This document shows positions 46,873 through 58,559 of a stretch of DNA of 64,000 nt, one piece after another; position 1 is the stretch's first letter; each line of letters opens with the position of its first letter. A model generated the notes under the pieces. It was not told the origin of the DNA. It searched no databases and saw only the letters and a program-made list of their open reading frames with translations. Source of the stretch: Sanderia malayensis (lineage: Eukaryota; Cnidaria; Scyphozoa; Semaeostomeae; Pelagiidae); assembly GCA_013076295.1 (NCBI GenBank), contig RQOL01000906.1, forward strand, positions 186,001-250,000, in the 5' to 3' direction. The position numbers and the translations under genes are program-made.

Positions 46873-47941
46873 AGCAAGGGTGAGTAATGTTTTGACCAAT
46901 CAGTGCTTTGTTTTGAAATATCCCATCTACCAATCAAAGGGCTTAAAAGACAATGAAATTGTCAGACAAAGCAAGAAATGGCGGCCATTGAGCACACGAG
47001 CTGTGAGAAAATGCCGCTGCAGTTCCAGCTCCTTGCATTTGGATTTTTGTAATAACAAACCAAATCAACGATTTTTTCAAAGATGAATGGTTATTCCAGA
47101 ATTCTACCGTTTGCATTTTGGAAATTCCCCCTGAAATCGTAGTTATGATCAACTAAAGTTGGCCTAAGTTCCCTAGCTTCTGGCGGTTTGCACAACAACT
47201 CGAATTCAACAAAGCCGAAGGTAAAAATCGCAAATTAAACAAATACCTTGTAGTTTAGTTTGCTCCTTTCAATCCATGTTTATCATTCTACACAATACAA
47301 CATATAAGGTTCTTTATCAACATCCATTGCAACTTAATTCCTTATTTTCGTGCCAAAACACGAAGACTGTCCAGCACGTCCAGCTTCTGCAACAATAACA
47401 AACAACATGCAAAACAACAGTTGTCCTCAAGTTTCATTCTGTCTTCAAAGAGCTTTATTCTTTTCTGTTTGGGGAAAAAACATTTTTAGCCAAGAAACCA
47501 AAAGCTTGGCGGCAGTCTTTATTGTTAGAAGTCCTTTATGGTGGTTGGTCACTGGTTCGTGATGAAATAGTGTCAGTTTTTAGAAAGTGTAAGGAGGTGG
47601 AATATGTGACACTCATAAACCTTCTTGATACATACTGCCCTCTTGTCTCCAGCTTTGACACTGTTGGAATTTCAGAAACTCAGGGGGAATTTCCAAAATG
47701 CAAACGGTAGAATTCTGGAATAACCATTCATCTTTGAAAAAATCGTTGATTTGGTTTGTTATTACAAAAATCCAAATGCAAGGAGCTGGAACTGCAGCGG
47801 CATTTTCTCACAGCTCGTGTGCTCAATGGCCGCCATTTCTTGCTTTGTCTGACAATTTCATTATCTTTTAAGCCCTTTGATTGGTAGATGGGATATTTCA
47901 AAACAAAGCACTGATTGGTCAAAACATTATTCACCCTTGCT
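46873..47941. mobile_element. MULE-like MITE with 262-bp terminal inverted repeats
   Basis: 46873-47134 and 47680-47941 are inverted copies with few differences, starting AGCAAGGGTGA. The 9-bp word GAGTAAGCC flanks both sides (46864-46872, 47942-47950). Long inverted repeats and a 9-bp duplication are the signature of Mutator-like elements. No transposase is present. Each arm contains CCAAT words and GGCGGCCATT-type motifs. The flanks belong to the dispersed 170-bp repeat, so it inserted into one copy of that repeat. Confidence 0.9.
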
Positions 47942-47950
47942 GAGTAAGCC

Positions 47951-48964
47951 TAGATATAGTACGCGGAGTGTTTAGGGGCATCACAGTTAGCAATAGCAGT
48001 GTGCGAAGCGTGCCAAAAAATTTTAAACTTTTTCCTCACCCCCCCAGGGGAAGCAAACAAACGCAAGCACCATGGGCTAGTCTGGTATAAATGTTCTATG
48101 ATGGTACATGACATGGAGGCATTTTGCTTTCGCTCCGCTTGAGGCCAGTGTTCATAGACGAAAGGGCACTTGGTTAAACAATGACATCAAAGGAAAACCT
48201 GTGTCATCAAAAAGGATTTTTATGTGGAGGGCGAACAAGGTCAGAAACATAGCTGGAAAGGTGCAGCTTTTATTGAAGAGCAAAATGCTTTTCATTTTCT
48301 TTATATTGCCCAAGGTCGCTGAGTTATTTATGATTTGAGTTTCTTGAAGCTTCCATCCATCTTTGATGATATGCAAAACTGGAAGGCTTAGGCCTGACGC
48401 CAAAAAGGAATAATGTTTGCTGTACTCGGGTGAATTCCCATGTTTAAACTTTCGATAAAGGTCCATTGATAACACAGGTAAATTAATGTCGGGTTTCACG
48501 GTAAATTTTATCGATACCTTGTTTCTTTTCAACAACTTCAAACGTTTTTCCTGAGAGGGGAAAATTTTCACTTTTAAAATTTGTTCACTAACACAAAAAA
48601 AGATCTGGGCGGAGTTGTGTGACATACATGCTGAAACGGAATAAACTTCTCTCCTTGGTTTCAGTGTGAAAGAACAATGTTTTATCCTACTTTTTCCTTT
48701 GTCTTCGATGATAAATACAAATGTTTTTCAAACATTTTAAAACCATATTACCAAGCTTATTGACATCTCTCCAAGTGTTTTTTTAAAAGTTTCGGCAATT
48801 TCAATGGCTGAAAGGTGATCCAAAAACTTCTGTAGGAGAGTGCATAAGTTTTAGGATCCTACATAAAACTCACAAAAAGGGCAAGCTAAACCATTGTATG
48901 TAGTGTGTAAGGGGTATGAGCTTCAAGGAATCCAGCACACTAGCCAGGTTAAGCTATTTTTCAC
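47951..48964. other. Repeat remnant and unrecognised DNA
   Basis: 47951-48050 is the right part of a 170-bp-type repeat unit (TTTAGGGGCATCACAG). A 157-codon minus-strand frame (48625-48152) has no similarity I recognise and no coding hallmarks I can point to, so it is not called as a gene. Confidence 0.45.
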
Positions 48965-49645
48965 ACCAGTTAACAAATAATGGGAAAAGATTCTCAGGCG
49001 AGCAGAGCAAGCCAAACCATAGCATGTCAATTTTTTAGGGGTACGAACGTTAGCAAATGCAGCAAACAAAGCACACCAACAATATTTAGCTTTCTTTCCT
49101 CACTCCCCTTCCTGAAGCTGGTGAAAGCGCACCCACCAATTAACAAATAATGATAACGGATTCTCCGACGAGCAGAGCAAGCCAAACCATTCTATTTGGG
49201 CTGTTTTGGGGACACAAGCGTTCACGAATGCAGTGTGAAAAGCGTTCCAGCAGCATTAAGCTTTTTATCCTGATCCCCTTCCCGAAGCACGCAAATGTTC
49301 GCCCACCAGTTAACAAATAATGACAAAGGATTCTCCGACAAGCAGAGCCAGCCCAACCATTCTATGTGGGCTGTTTAGGGGCACAGGCGTTCACGAATGC
49401 AGTGTGAAAAGCGTTCCAGCAACATTAAGCTTTTTATCCTCCCTCCCTTCCTGAGAACGCAAATGTGCGCCCACCAGTTAAAAATAATGACAAAGGATTC
49501 TCCGACGAGCAGAGCGAGCCTAACCATTCTATGTGGGCCGTTCAGGGGCATGAGTGTTAGCGAATGCAGCGCGCAAAGTGTTCCAGCAACATTAAGCTTT
49601 TTATCCTCACTCCCCTTCCCGAAGCACGCAAATGTGCGCCCACAT
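48965..49645 (+). repeat. 170-bp tandem repeat, four copies
   Basis: Copies share GATTCTCCGACGAGCAGAGC-like starts at about 48990, 49160, 49330 and 49497, giving a period of 167-170 bp, and common words such as GCATTAAGCTTTTTATCC. Similarity rises to the right. Single related units lie near 45753 and around the MULE-like element (46795-46872, 47942-48050). Confidence 0.88.
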
Positions 49646-50499
49646 TCGCGTGCTTCGGGAAGTGTCAACATTGTTTTATTGCCTTGTATTTAGTTTTCTA
49701 TTAATCAAGCTGGATAAATGCAAGCTATTAACTTAAAATAATTATTAATATTACTTCATGAAATTCTCATAGCATGCTATCGCTGATATTATCTGCTGTT
49801 ATTACACTAGTATCTAGTTATGTCATATTCCGTTAATAGTTTCCTATTGTGCATGGTACGTTGCTTTATTTAAAATGCTGCATACTGCACATTGAATCAA
49901 AATAGATGAAGTACTTATGAGTGCTTCTATAATTTGACAGTCATTGCTTTAGACTAGTTTCTGCTTGAATAGGTTTATGTACATTTGATCAAGCGAAACT
50001 AAGTTACAAATGTATTTCACGACCATTATTAACATTGATAACCAGGTTCAAGAAGTGAGGCCACTGAACCAAAATATTAAAAATTTATGGGTATCAAAAG
50101 CAATATATAAAAATATATCGTAAAATAAAAAATATTTTTGGAGCAATTGGCATGAATTGTAACCGACATTAATTGGCCTCCAATGAAACATAAGTTGCTG
50201 TCCAACAAATCAAAATTATTCAGTGATATTTCGATAAAGAATTGCACATATACATTTGGGAAAGGTTTGTTCATTCCTCAACAACAAGAGAATCAAATAT
50301 AGTTAGATATAAAACACATAGCTGACATGATTTATTGCTTGTGGAGCGTACAACCATTATCCTAGTGCTTCACAGACACTCATTATTCTACAGAGGTTTT
50401 TAAAAATCGCAGCACTGAATATAAATAACTCCATAATTACAATTAAAGTCCTCATTCAAGTTGATTATTCTAAATGACAAAGTTAAATTTAATACATAC
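49646..50499. other. AT-rich DNA without recognised gene
   Basis: No similarity or repeat structure seen. It would be intron or downstream sequence of the candidate exons at 50500-50802. Confidence 0.4.
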
Positions 50500-50636
50500 C
50501 TTTTCGAGGGAGCCAAGAAAATCTAATGATCGCTTCATGTTTGGTACGTTTTCATTGACGCGAAGCTTGATTGCCTTGGTGGCATGTTCTTCCTTGTATT
50601 TCAATAATAATCCTGTCATGATGTGAGCACTCAAAC
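50500..50636 (-). CDS. Candidate internal exon of an unrecognised host gene
   Basis: A 137-bp open segment on the minus strand reads LSAHIMTGLLLKYKEEHATK and continues with KLRVNENVPNMKRSLDFLGS. It is preceded by an AG acceptor (50638-50637) and followed by a GTATGT donor (50499-50494). Joined to the 30-bp exon at 50773-50802 across a 136-bp GT-AG intron the frame stays open. Amino-acid usage looks protein-like and nothing marks it as mobile. I do not recognise the protein. Further exons were not found. Confidence 0.5.
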
Positions 50637-50772
50637 CTTAAAACAATTTGAGAATAAGTGACATATAAAATATATCCGACATATGAGGATAGTCTTGCAT
50701 TATATTCAATATCTCTAATGCAGGTATGAAACCATAGACAAAGTGATACGAGCAAACCTAAAAAATACACAC

Positions 50773-50802
50773 TTTCATTCCAATCTTCATAGATATGTTG
50801 CA
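50773..50802 (-). CDS. Candidate 30-bp upstream exon of the same gene
   Basis: After the acceptor tract TGCTGTTATTTCAG (50816-50803) a 30-bp exon reads QHIYEDWNE and ends at a GTGTGT donor (50772-50767). Phase matches the next exon exactly. Such micro-exons are easy to see by chance, so support comes mainly from the pairing. Confidence 0.4.
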
Positions 50803-50809
50803 CTGAAAT

Positions 50810-52105
50810 AACAGCACATATCTGTAATGGTTCATGAACTGGCAGGCAATTTTTACTTGTGCAAGAAAATAAAATTTCTCTGCAAAATAATCAAAAAATA
50901 ACATTTCAACCAGACTATCGGAAGCTACATGGCAAAAAAATTCAAAAGTTTTACATACGTCAATAAAAATCCTTTAATTCTTGGGAAGCACCAGTGAAAA
51001 ACCATATAAAAATCTATACTATATAAAACGTGATCTCATGTGACGTGCTCGAAGCAAAGAAAAACTGGCACTTGGAATCTCCTCAAAAGTCGCATCGATG
51101 CCTGCAGCTTTTTGGGCAGATGAACTATCGGGTGTTTGCTAAACTCTGGCGTTTTTCGTTTTCCAGATATGCTCGGCTTTGGAAAATTTCATTGTCTTCA
51201 TTGTTTCGAACACAATGGAAAGTCCCCGAATCGGTTGTCACTGAACTCTTCCTGCAGTTTTTCGCGCACCTCTGCGCAAAACGCACCGATCTGCTCCAAA
51301 TACTTTCGTGCAGTAAAATGAGATTTGCTTTTGGTAAATTTTCCTTTCGCCTTCGTAATGTTCGAAAAACTTTGCGAGGAAGTTTTTTGTTATTTTCAAA
51401 AGATTTGACTTGCCTTGCTGGAGGATTCAACTTTCGACCTCCATTCTCTTCTGTTTTTTTTTACCCTTCATTCTCCCTAAATTCGTTTCCAAAAGTTTAT
51501 ATAACGTTAGCGATGAGCTCCAACATTTGTTCGGTTTTTCCATTTTTGATTAGTTGCAGTAATTCCAGAGATATGCCAAAATTTAACCAAGGTACTAAGA
51601 TTTCGTCCTCAAATGTAACTTTGAGCGAACGGCTTTCTGGCGCTGAGTCAGGGTTTACGTCACTATTTGTCAGTTGATATGTTGGTTATTCTGCGTGTTT
51701 CCTAAGTATAAGCTAAAGCTGGCGCAACGGCAAATTGATAAGATTTTAATCCGGGGTATAAATGCACGTGAACTGATATGTTATTGAAATAACAGACTAA
51801 ATCTAACCTTAATGATGTTTCACCCAACTACTTCAAGATGCCCTGGCTATGTCATGGCACGAAACAAAATACTTCTCAGAATCTGAGCGTGGTGTTCTGA
51901 GGCTAATCTCAACTGATACAATTTAGTTGAAGCAACTGCAATCTCAAATTAACTAAGAGACTAACATTCTCATATTTTGCCGCTAAAAGCATTGTTGGTG
52001 AAAACGGTTGGTGATAGCTCTTTTTTAGAATTTGAACGAAACCTTAGTTCGGGATCGCTTTTCGTCCCATTTACATCAAATGATAAAATACAAGAAAAGA
52101 AATCC
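50810..52105. other. Region with an unassigned open frame
   Basis: A 215-codon plus-strand frame (51030-51677) is Phe/Ser/Leu-rich. The minus strand of the same stretch has two charged open parts, 51430-51125 (KVFRTLRRRKENLPK) and about 51650-51510 (LKVTFEDEILVPWLNFG), in separate frames. Neither matches a family that I know; the minus-strand version looks more protein-like. Confidence 0.35.
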
Positions 52106-52109
52106 CATT

Positions 52110-52935
52110 TTGTTCGAAGATCGCTGTTCCTCTCAGATTGGAGGCAATAACAATGTAAAACTAACCCCACTTCTGTCAAAGATCGCTCTTCCTCTCAGAT
52201 CGGAGGCAATAACAATAAAAAACATACCCTAATTTTGCTCAAGATCGATGTTCCTCTCAAATCAGAGGAAATAACAATGGAAAACCAACCCCAATTTTGT
52301 TTAAGATTGCTGTTTCTGTCAGATCGGAGGCAATAACCATAGAAAACAAATCCCAATTTTTCTCAAGATCAATGTTCCTCTCAGATCGGAGGCAATCACA
52401 ACGGAAAAAATCCGAACATTTGTCAAAGATCAATATTCCTCTCAGATCGGAGGCAGTAACAATCGAAAACAAAACCAATTTTTGTTTAAGATCGCTCTGC
52501 TCCTCTCAGAGAGGAGGCAATAACAATGGAAAACCAACTCCACGTTTGCTTAAGATCGCTGTTCCTCTCAGATCGGAGGCAATAACAATGGAAAACAAAC
52601 ACCAATTTTGCTAAAGATCGATGTTCCTCTCAGATCGGAGGAAATAACAATGGAAAACCAACCCCACTTTTGTTTAAGATCGCTGTTCTTCTCAGATTGG
52701 AGGCAATAACAATAGAAAACCAAGCCCAATTTTGCTCAAGATCAATGTTCCTCTCAGATCGGAGGCAATCACAATGGAAAACAAACCGCACGTTTGTCAA
52801 AGATCAATGTTCCTCTCAGATCGAAGGCAGTAACAATCGAAAACCAACCCAATTTTTGTTTAAGATCGCTCTGCTCCTCGCATATCTGAGGCAGGAGCAA
52901 TTGAAAAACAGCAACACTTTTGTTTAAGATCGCTG
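52110..52935 (+). repeat. 61-bp minisatellite, about 13-14 copies
   Basis: Units centre on TTCCTCTCAGATCGGAGGCA, followed by AATAACAATGGAAAACCAA and an A/T-rich spacer, repeating every 60-62 bp. Copies alternate slightly (CAATGG, CAATCG), suggesting a mixed higher-order pattern. Because 61 is not a multiple of three, the open frames across it are not genes. Confidence 0.9.
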
Positions 52936-53357
52936 TTGAACTCCAGCGAAGGCCAACTATAGGGAGGTGGCGCACAAAGCATGCCAGCCTTCCTAGTTCA
53001 AAAAGAAAGTTTTGCCTGCGTGCAAATGGAAGAGAGGGAATGCATATTGACGTCACACTCTATTCCCCGTCATGCCGAGTGGTAAAATAAGTGGTAAGAT
53101 GGCGGCTACAATGTAACGCAAATAAGGCCCTGAAAATTGCACAATAGACAACTTGCAAGTCAGATTTGTCAATGGATGTACAAAGAGTAGTTTTCCATAA
53201 TGGAATCAGGTTATTATCTGATAAAACTTCATTGTTACAAAAGAACTTAAAATAAAAATAGGCCTTGCAGCTCTTTAACAAACAAAATTAGGCCCAAGGA
53301 TACAAATCTTTTTCATTGCTTAGCGGAGCAGGTGATGAAAAAAAGGCGAAATCAAAA

Positions 53358-53568
53358 TGGTGAAGTATTGTTATGTTCTTGGTTCCCAAAAAATTTGTCA
53401 AGGATAAAGTCCAAGGCAAGGAGAACTCCTTGCGTTGGATCCAAGAACTCGTAAAAACCCTGACAATTTGACTTCCATTGCCAAAATAAATATAGAAAGC
53501 AACATTGACAATGCCTGGGCATGTGAAAATCACTTTGCTTCAAGTAGGCCTTATGATATTTAGTGCCC
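53358..53568 (+). pseudogene. Possible degenerate THAP-type zinc finger
   Basis: ATG at 53359 opens MVKYCYVLGS, resembling the CxVxGC start of THAP domains with the second Cys replaced by Ser. About 50 residues later, in another frame, comes ACENHFASSRP, resembling the C-terminal CxxHF motif. A frame change and a stop intervene. THAP domains occur in host regulators and P-element-like transposases. Weak call. Confidence 0.3.
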
Positions 53569-53925
53569 CCAATTAGTACAGTATGCTAAATACGTAGACA
53601 CTTTAACAAATTGATAATAACAATAGTAACAATATTGTAGTCCATGTTATTTGAAATTCCATGTTTCAAATATTTTTAACCATATTATACCTTTCTTTAA
53701 TGTCTAGTGATAGAAAACGAAAACCCATTGTACTTATACCAAGCCTATTAAATTCCAAATTGTCTCCGGAAAAATAGCAATGAAAGGAAAACTGGAAAAA
53801 TGAAAGTTAACAAAAGTTGAAAGACCTCTGACAAAGCACGTGTCTTCTTCAAGCAGCAAGGTACAAGATTTAAATCAGGCAACTTCCTCCCCATTGTCAC
53901 TGAACACAACACATCTGATCTCGAA

Positions 53926-53958
<33 letters not shown>

Positions 53959-54119
53959 CAATATTTATACAGGATAAAAACTTGGTCAGCTTGCCAAGAA
54001 GCTGCTATCAGTCAAGGTCCTGTTAAAATTAAAAGTTAAAGAAATTAAAAGATATTAAATTACAGGATCATATTTAAAAAGGAAAAAAAAACTTTGCATA
54101 GATATGTAAGAGTTGAATC

Positions 54120-55842
54120 CACTATCTAGCTGGTCGCATTGTCTCTTGAAATTCATTACAGACTTTTCTTGTTTCATCGAATCTGGTAGCTTGTTGTATA
54201 ACTTGGACCCCTGGAACAGGAATGACTTCCGTCCAGCCTCTGTGCGAACATTCGGAAGCTAAAGATTTTTGTTGTTCCCACGTGTTTCCTTGTGATGTTT
54301 AATTTTCGTGAAATAGTCGTCGAATCGCCGGGGTGCCAGTCCATTTTGGCATTTGAACACCTCGATTAGGCATCTCTTATTTCGCGCATGATTTACAGTT
54401 GGTAATATCACTATTTGGCTCTGTCCATTGATTAAACCTAACACTCGAATCCGGATTCTTTCGAACTGCATTTTGTGTGTATTTGACATACCAAGCATGA
54501 TATTACTGCAGTACAACATTTGTGGCAAAATCATTACTTTGTAGATTGTTTCTGCTACCCATGGACTGATGCTATGTCGTACACGGGCGAGCAATGTTGT
54601 TCTTGACAAAACTTTCTTGTAGGTCTTTTCGAGGTGCACTTTCATTGTCAAGTGTTTGTCCGTGGTAACATCTAGATATTCGTACATCTCTGATTCACTG
54701 ATCGTCTCTTCTTTCAATAAGATGCTTATTTTCTCAGACTTAGCAATTTTTTGGTGTGTTCCGAATAATACAAATTCTGTTTTTATTTTTTTCAAGTTAA
54801 GAACGAGATTGTTATTTGTGAACCATGTTGCGACGTTATTAAATTCAGTGTTCAACGTGTCCTCGATCCTTTTGCTGTCTTTGTCGGATGTGAACATAAC
54901 CGTATCATCTGCATAGAGCAAAATTTGACACTCTTTAACTTGTTCAGTGATATCATTTATCACTATTGTAAACAGCAACGGACCCAAAATAGATCCTTGT
55001 GGAACTCCACATCGGATGGGCTGTTTTTCAGAACATATACCTTGAAAAGATACAAACTGTTGCCTGTTGAAAAGATAACTTTCAAACCACGTAAGTTCTT
55101 TTCCGTGTACTCCATATATTTGCAATTTAGCTATCAATGTTGCATGATCTATTGTATCAAACGCTTTTCTTAAGTCGACAAAAACTGCTCCAGTTAGTTT
55201 ACCTTTATCCATGCTGGTCTTTATAAAGTCAGAAAAATATGTGACTGCATGCTCAGTTGATGATTTTCGTCGAAAACCAAATTGACAGTCTGCGAGGAGA
55301 TTGTTTTTTTCGAGATATGTGTAGAGTTGGTTATGGACGATTCTCTCAAAGACCTTTGATAGAATTGGCAAGACTGAGATGGGACGATAATTGTCCATTA
55401 CCATTTTTTCATCAGATTTGTGTACAGGAGTTATTTTGGCACATTTTTCTGCTGTCGGGAAAACTGAATGAGCTAAGCACTGGTTTATCAAATATGATAG
55501 GGGCACAGCAAGCTCCTCCGCCCCATCAATGACGAGGGATGCTGGTATCTCGTCATATCCTTCCGATACCTTTCTTTTCATTCTCTTTATGACCGCTAAT
55601 ACTTCACAAGGACTTGTAGCTGTAAATTGGAAGGATTCATTACTCGGGTTCATCTTTTCGTACAGCTCTGAGTGGTTTTGAGCTTTCCATACTATGTCTG
55701 ATAAAGACGGAATTTTACTTTGCAAATTCTTCCCGATAGCAGTAAAGAACTTGCAGAATTCGTTTGCGATTGTTTTTTTATCATTTATTTCCTTGTTATT
55801 GACTTTGAAGACTTTGGCTTGCTGTGACCTCGAGTCCTTCAC
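54120..55842 (-). pseudogene. LINE reverse transcriptase
   Basis: Open from 55842 to 54259. Motifs: EGYDEIPASLV, NYRPISVLPILSKVFE (fingers), FVDLRKAFDTIDHATLI (first Asp), GVPQGSILGPLLFTIVIND, and LLYADDTVMFT (YADD). The thumb reads YEYLDVTTDKHLTMKVH. A TAG stop at 54261-54259 comes shortly before the end; the same frame continues TEAGRKSFLFQGSKLYNKLP, the usual LINE C-terminus. Confidence 0.85.
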
Positions 55843-55977
55843 AGGGTAACATTTTTTTAGCTGTTTCCAAAAATCTTTCGGCTTGTTGATACTTTCTCTA
55901 AAGAGAGCTCTAGTGTGAGTAGCCTTGCTTTTTCTTATCAGCCTCGTTACCGCGTTTCTAAGGTGGCGATATACAGT

Positions 55978-56968
55978 TCAATCAGCTTCTTTACCTGTGC
56001 GCCGCGCTTTTTTCAAATGATAATCTCTTTCCTTCATTTTCAATTTGATATCATGAGAAAGCAATGAACATTCTCTGCCCCTGATTTTCCTTTCAACAAT
56101 AGGTACGTGTTTGTCAACTGCAATCTTTAGGAATTGTTTGAATTTATTCCAGGCCATATTAATATTCCTTTCAGCATAAACCTGCTCCCATGGGGTACTC
56201 TTGATATCTTCCTTGAAGCTAGCTTCATTGTATTTTGCATAATTACGTGTTAAAATCTTTCTCAGTGTGAATTTTTGACAATTCTTTTTCACAATCACTC
56301 CTGTGAGGTCATGATCACTGATGGAACTTGCCACTGTGATTTGCTTTACAACATTATGTTCGTGAGTGGTTGCTATTATATCAATCAATGTAGATGTTTC
56401 TTTTGTGACACGTGTTGCATTCTGCATTATTTGTTTTAATCCATGCATCTCCAGGGTGCTCTTGACGTGACGCCGTTTTTTTTTGTTGTAAATAGTCACA
56501 GTTGATATCACCTAAGACAATCGTTTCTTTGTTTTCACTCAAAGCCGTGTTTAGCATCTCACTAAATTTTTGGTCAAAGCAAGGATCCAGATATTTTGAA
56601 CTATCGGGTGGTCTATACAAAATGCAAACAAAAGTTGATCGAGAATTTCGTACAAGCAGTTCAATCCACATTGCTTCTAATCCAGCTACCTCCAGATCTT
56701 TTCTGAGTTTGAGCTCAATACCTTTCTTTACATAGCAGCCAACGCCCCCACTGGGTCCATGATCACGATCTTTTCGAATGTACACATATCCATCAATAGA
56801 AACCTCTTCTGTCCTGATGTCAGCATGCAGGTGAGTCTCACTAATACCCAAAATATCGATGTTTCCGTAAGTTTCTTGCAACAAAATTTTTACGTGATCG
56901 ATTTTTCGCAACAGCCCATTTAAATTTTGATGGAACAGTTTTAAGCCTCTTGTTTTCAGGAAATTCAT
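55978..56968 (-). pseudogene. LINE APE-type endonuclease and linker
   Basis: First part (to about 56480): LFHQNLNGLLRKIDHVKILL, catalytic Glu in GISETHLHAD, LYRPPDSSKY and LGDINCDYL. The frame changes in a run of nine A near 56485. The second part (56511-55978) continues with LIDIIATT and SISDHDLTGV and a basic linker to KEAD, then a TGA where Trp is expected; the same frame continues beyond (TVYRHLRNAV) into the RT lead-in. Catalytic residues present. Confidence 0.8.
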
Positions 56969-56989
56969 TTAAGTTATCGAATACTGGCC

Positions 56990-57434
56990 GGGTATCATCA
57001 AACTGTGTTTGGGTTTCTGTGTCGGCTGGTAAACAATCTTTGCAATACAATCGTTCGCAGCCGTCTTCCAATACATCAATAGCACATCTTAAATGAAACT
57101 TGTCTTTACAGCCAAAACAGGTTGCTGAAGTCTGATTTTTACGAACTGTCTTATTGCACATGTTGCATTTTAAAGACGGGCCGGGGCAGGTTTCGATGTC
57201 ACCCGCGAGGAGCAGAAAAATTCTGAAAGACGCACGGCAACTTGGGTGTTGGCCTAAATAGAAACCTTTCTCCAGTTTATATATCCATAACGTTGCACAT
57301 GTTCTTGAATCCTTTTCATCAATTGCTTCATGATGGTTTTGAGCAAAGCAGAACGAGCCGGCGGATAGGAATGATGGCTTCTTTGCGCTTGTAATGATGA
57401 AAATCGTAAGAACAAGATTCAGTGCGACCGCCAT
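56990..57434 (-). pseudogene. LINE N-terminal region: signal-like segment, 2A-like motif, PHD finger
   Basis: The ATG at 57434 starts a hydrophobic stretch (MAVALNLVLTIFIITSA). About 75 residues in comes LLLAGDIETCPGP, which resembles the 2A ribosome-skipping consensus D-x-E-x-N-P-G-P with Asn replaced by Cys. Directly after it is a PHD-type finger: CNMCNKTV, CFGCKDKFHLRC, CKDCLP. The frame then has to shift near 57005 to enter the endonuclease. Confidence 0.8.
57177..57203 (-). promoter_or_regulatory. Degenerate 2A-like translational skipping motif
   Basis: Encodes GDIETCPGP. Functional 2A peptides, known from viruses and from animal APE-type LINEs, need NPGP; here the Asn codon reads TGC. 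Skipping is therefore probably lost in this copy. Confidence 0.6.
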
Positions 57435-57480
57435 TCACGCTTCGATTCGCGCCTCAATGTTGTTACTCATTGAGACAAAC

Positions 57481-58550
57481 TTCAGCAAACAACAAAAAGA
57501 GATTTTATCTTCAAAGCAGGAAAACATGCCATTAATGTCAAAGGTTTTCCAATTGGGGACTGACCTGGAAATTATAATAATAGGGACCTTTAGATCGAGT
57601 ACGAAAAAGAAAACGAAAACGAAATTCGAGATCACAGGGCACCGAGGAACTTCGTACTCGTTCTGGAAGTTTCGTTTGTTTAGATGACCTAACTAATGTT
57701 TCCCACGGTAGTCCAAGCCTGTCCTCTTTGTTTTGAAAAAGGTTTATGAGGAAATAGTTCGACAAATAACACTTCTCGCATGTAAAAATGCACGTGCCTA
57801 CTTTTCCATACAAAATTTTCTCTTTTCGCTTTACCATTCTCAATTTTAAAATTCGTAGTCTGGAGTACGAAATTTTCCAAAAACTTTGTTGTCTTCCGTG
57901 CGAAGACTACGAAATTTTTCGGGTGATTCCCACCGAGCACGCACAACGACACACGCCATCAAATTTATCCTTTCTTAGACTCCATAATTTTGGACAAAGT
58001 AAACTGACTTTCTGAGTTGGTGCAACTGCATCAAATAGAACTGCTCAAAATTGCTTCATAACTGGTCGTGTCACTATTAAACAATGAGAAGCAACATTTA
58101 ATACATTCAAATAATCTTATAGATTAAAGGTCGGTCAGGTACTGTTCAGAGGATATCAATAAGAATCACATACAGTAAAACCCGCATATAAGAAACGCGG
58201 TTATGAAGCCGTATTTCCATATAGTTGTTAGGAGTCGTTGCCAGTCCTTATGAGTCGCTGAAAATTAGGATCGGCGATATGTTTCTATATAGTAGTTGAG
58301 GGTCGTTGGCGGTCATTGAGTCTTTCAAGTACTAAAATAATTCCCACGACGAAAGAATAATTTAATAGATACTTGAAAGCACCTACTGAGATTTGGGGGG
58401 TTTTGCCCCTAAATATCTGATATACTGTTTAAGTTAAACATTTTTGGCTCGTTTTTGGTGGTTATGAGGTGGTTGTGGGTGGTTTTGGGTCGTTGTGGCT
58501 GATTTTGGCTGGTTTTGGGTCGTTTAGGGTGGTTCCGCGTTTTAGTAAGT
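57481..58550. other. Unrecognised DNA with short repeat-like motifs
   Basis: 57585-57680 and 57790-57925 contain related GAGTACGA/CGAAATT words typical of small interspersed repeats. A CAGTAAAACCCGCATATAAG terminus-like word lies at about 58174. 58445-58530 is G/T-rich with repeated GGTGGTTTTGGGT-like words. No gene seen. Confidence 0.45.
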
Positions 58551-58559
58551 ACGAAGAGA

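Larger units (their letters stand above)
53924..57480 (-). mobile_element. CR1/L2-group LINE with PHD finger and 2A-like motif, near full length
   Basis: Minus-strand LINE. Order: N-terminal hydrophobic segment, 2A-like motif, PHD-type finger (57434-56990), APE endonuclease (56968-55980), RT (55842-54259) and C-terminus to about 54120, then a 3' tail of about eleven ATT units (53959-53924). Damage: frame changes near 57005 and 56485, stops at 55980-55978 and 54261-54259. All catalytic motifs remain, so it is a fairly young copy. Confidence 0.85.

Noticed and set aside
46775..47086. 103-codon ORF and its identical minus-strand partner at 47728-47934
   Set aside because: They are the two arms of the MULE-like inverted repeat, not a duplicated gene.
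52032..52927. Repeated-peptide ORFs in the minisatellite
   Set aside because: A 61-bp period cycles through all frames; open runs come from lack of stops in the unit.
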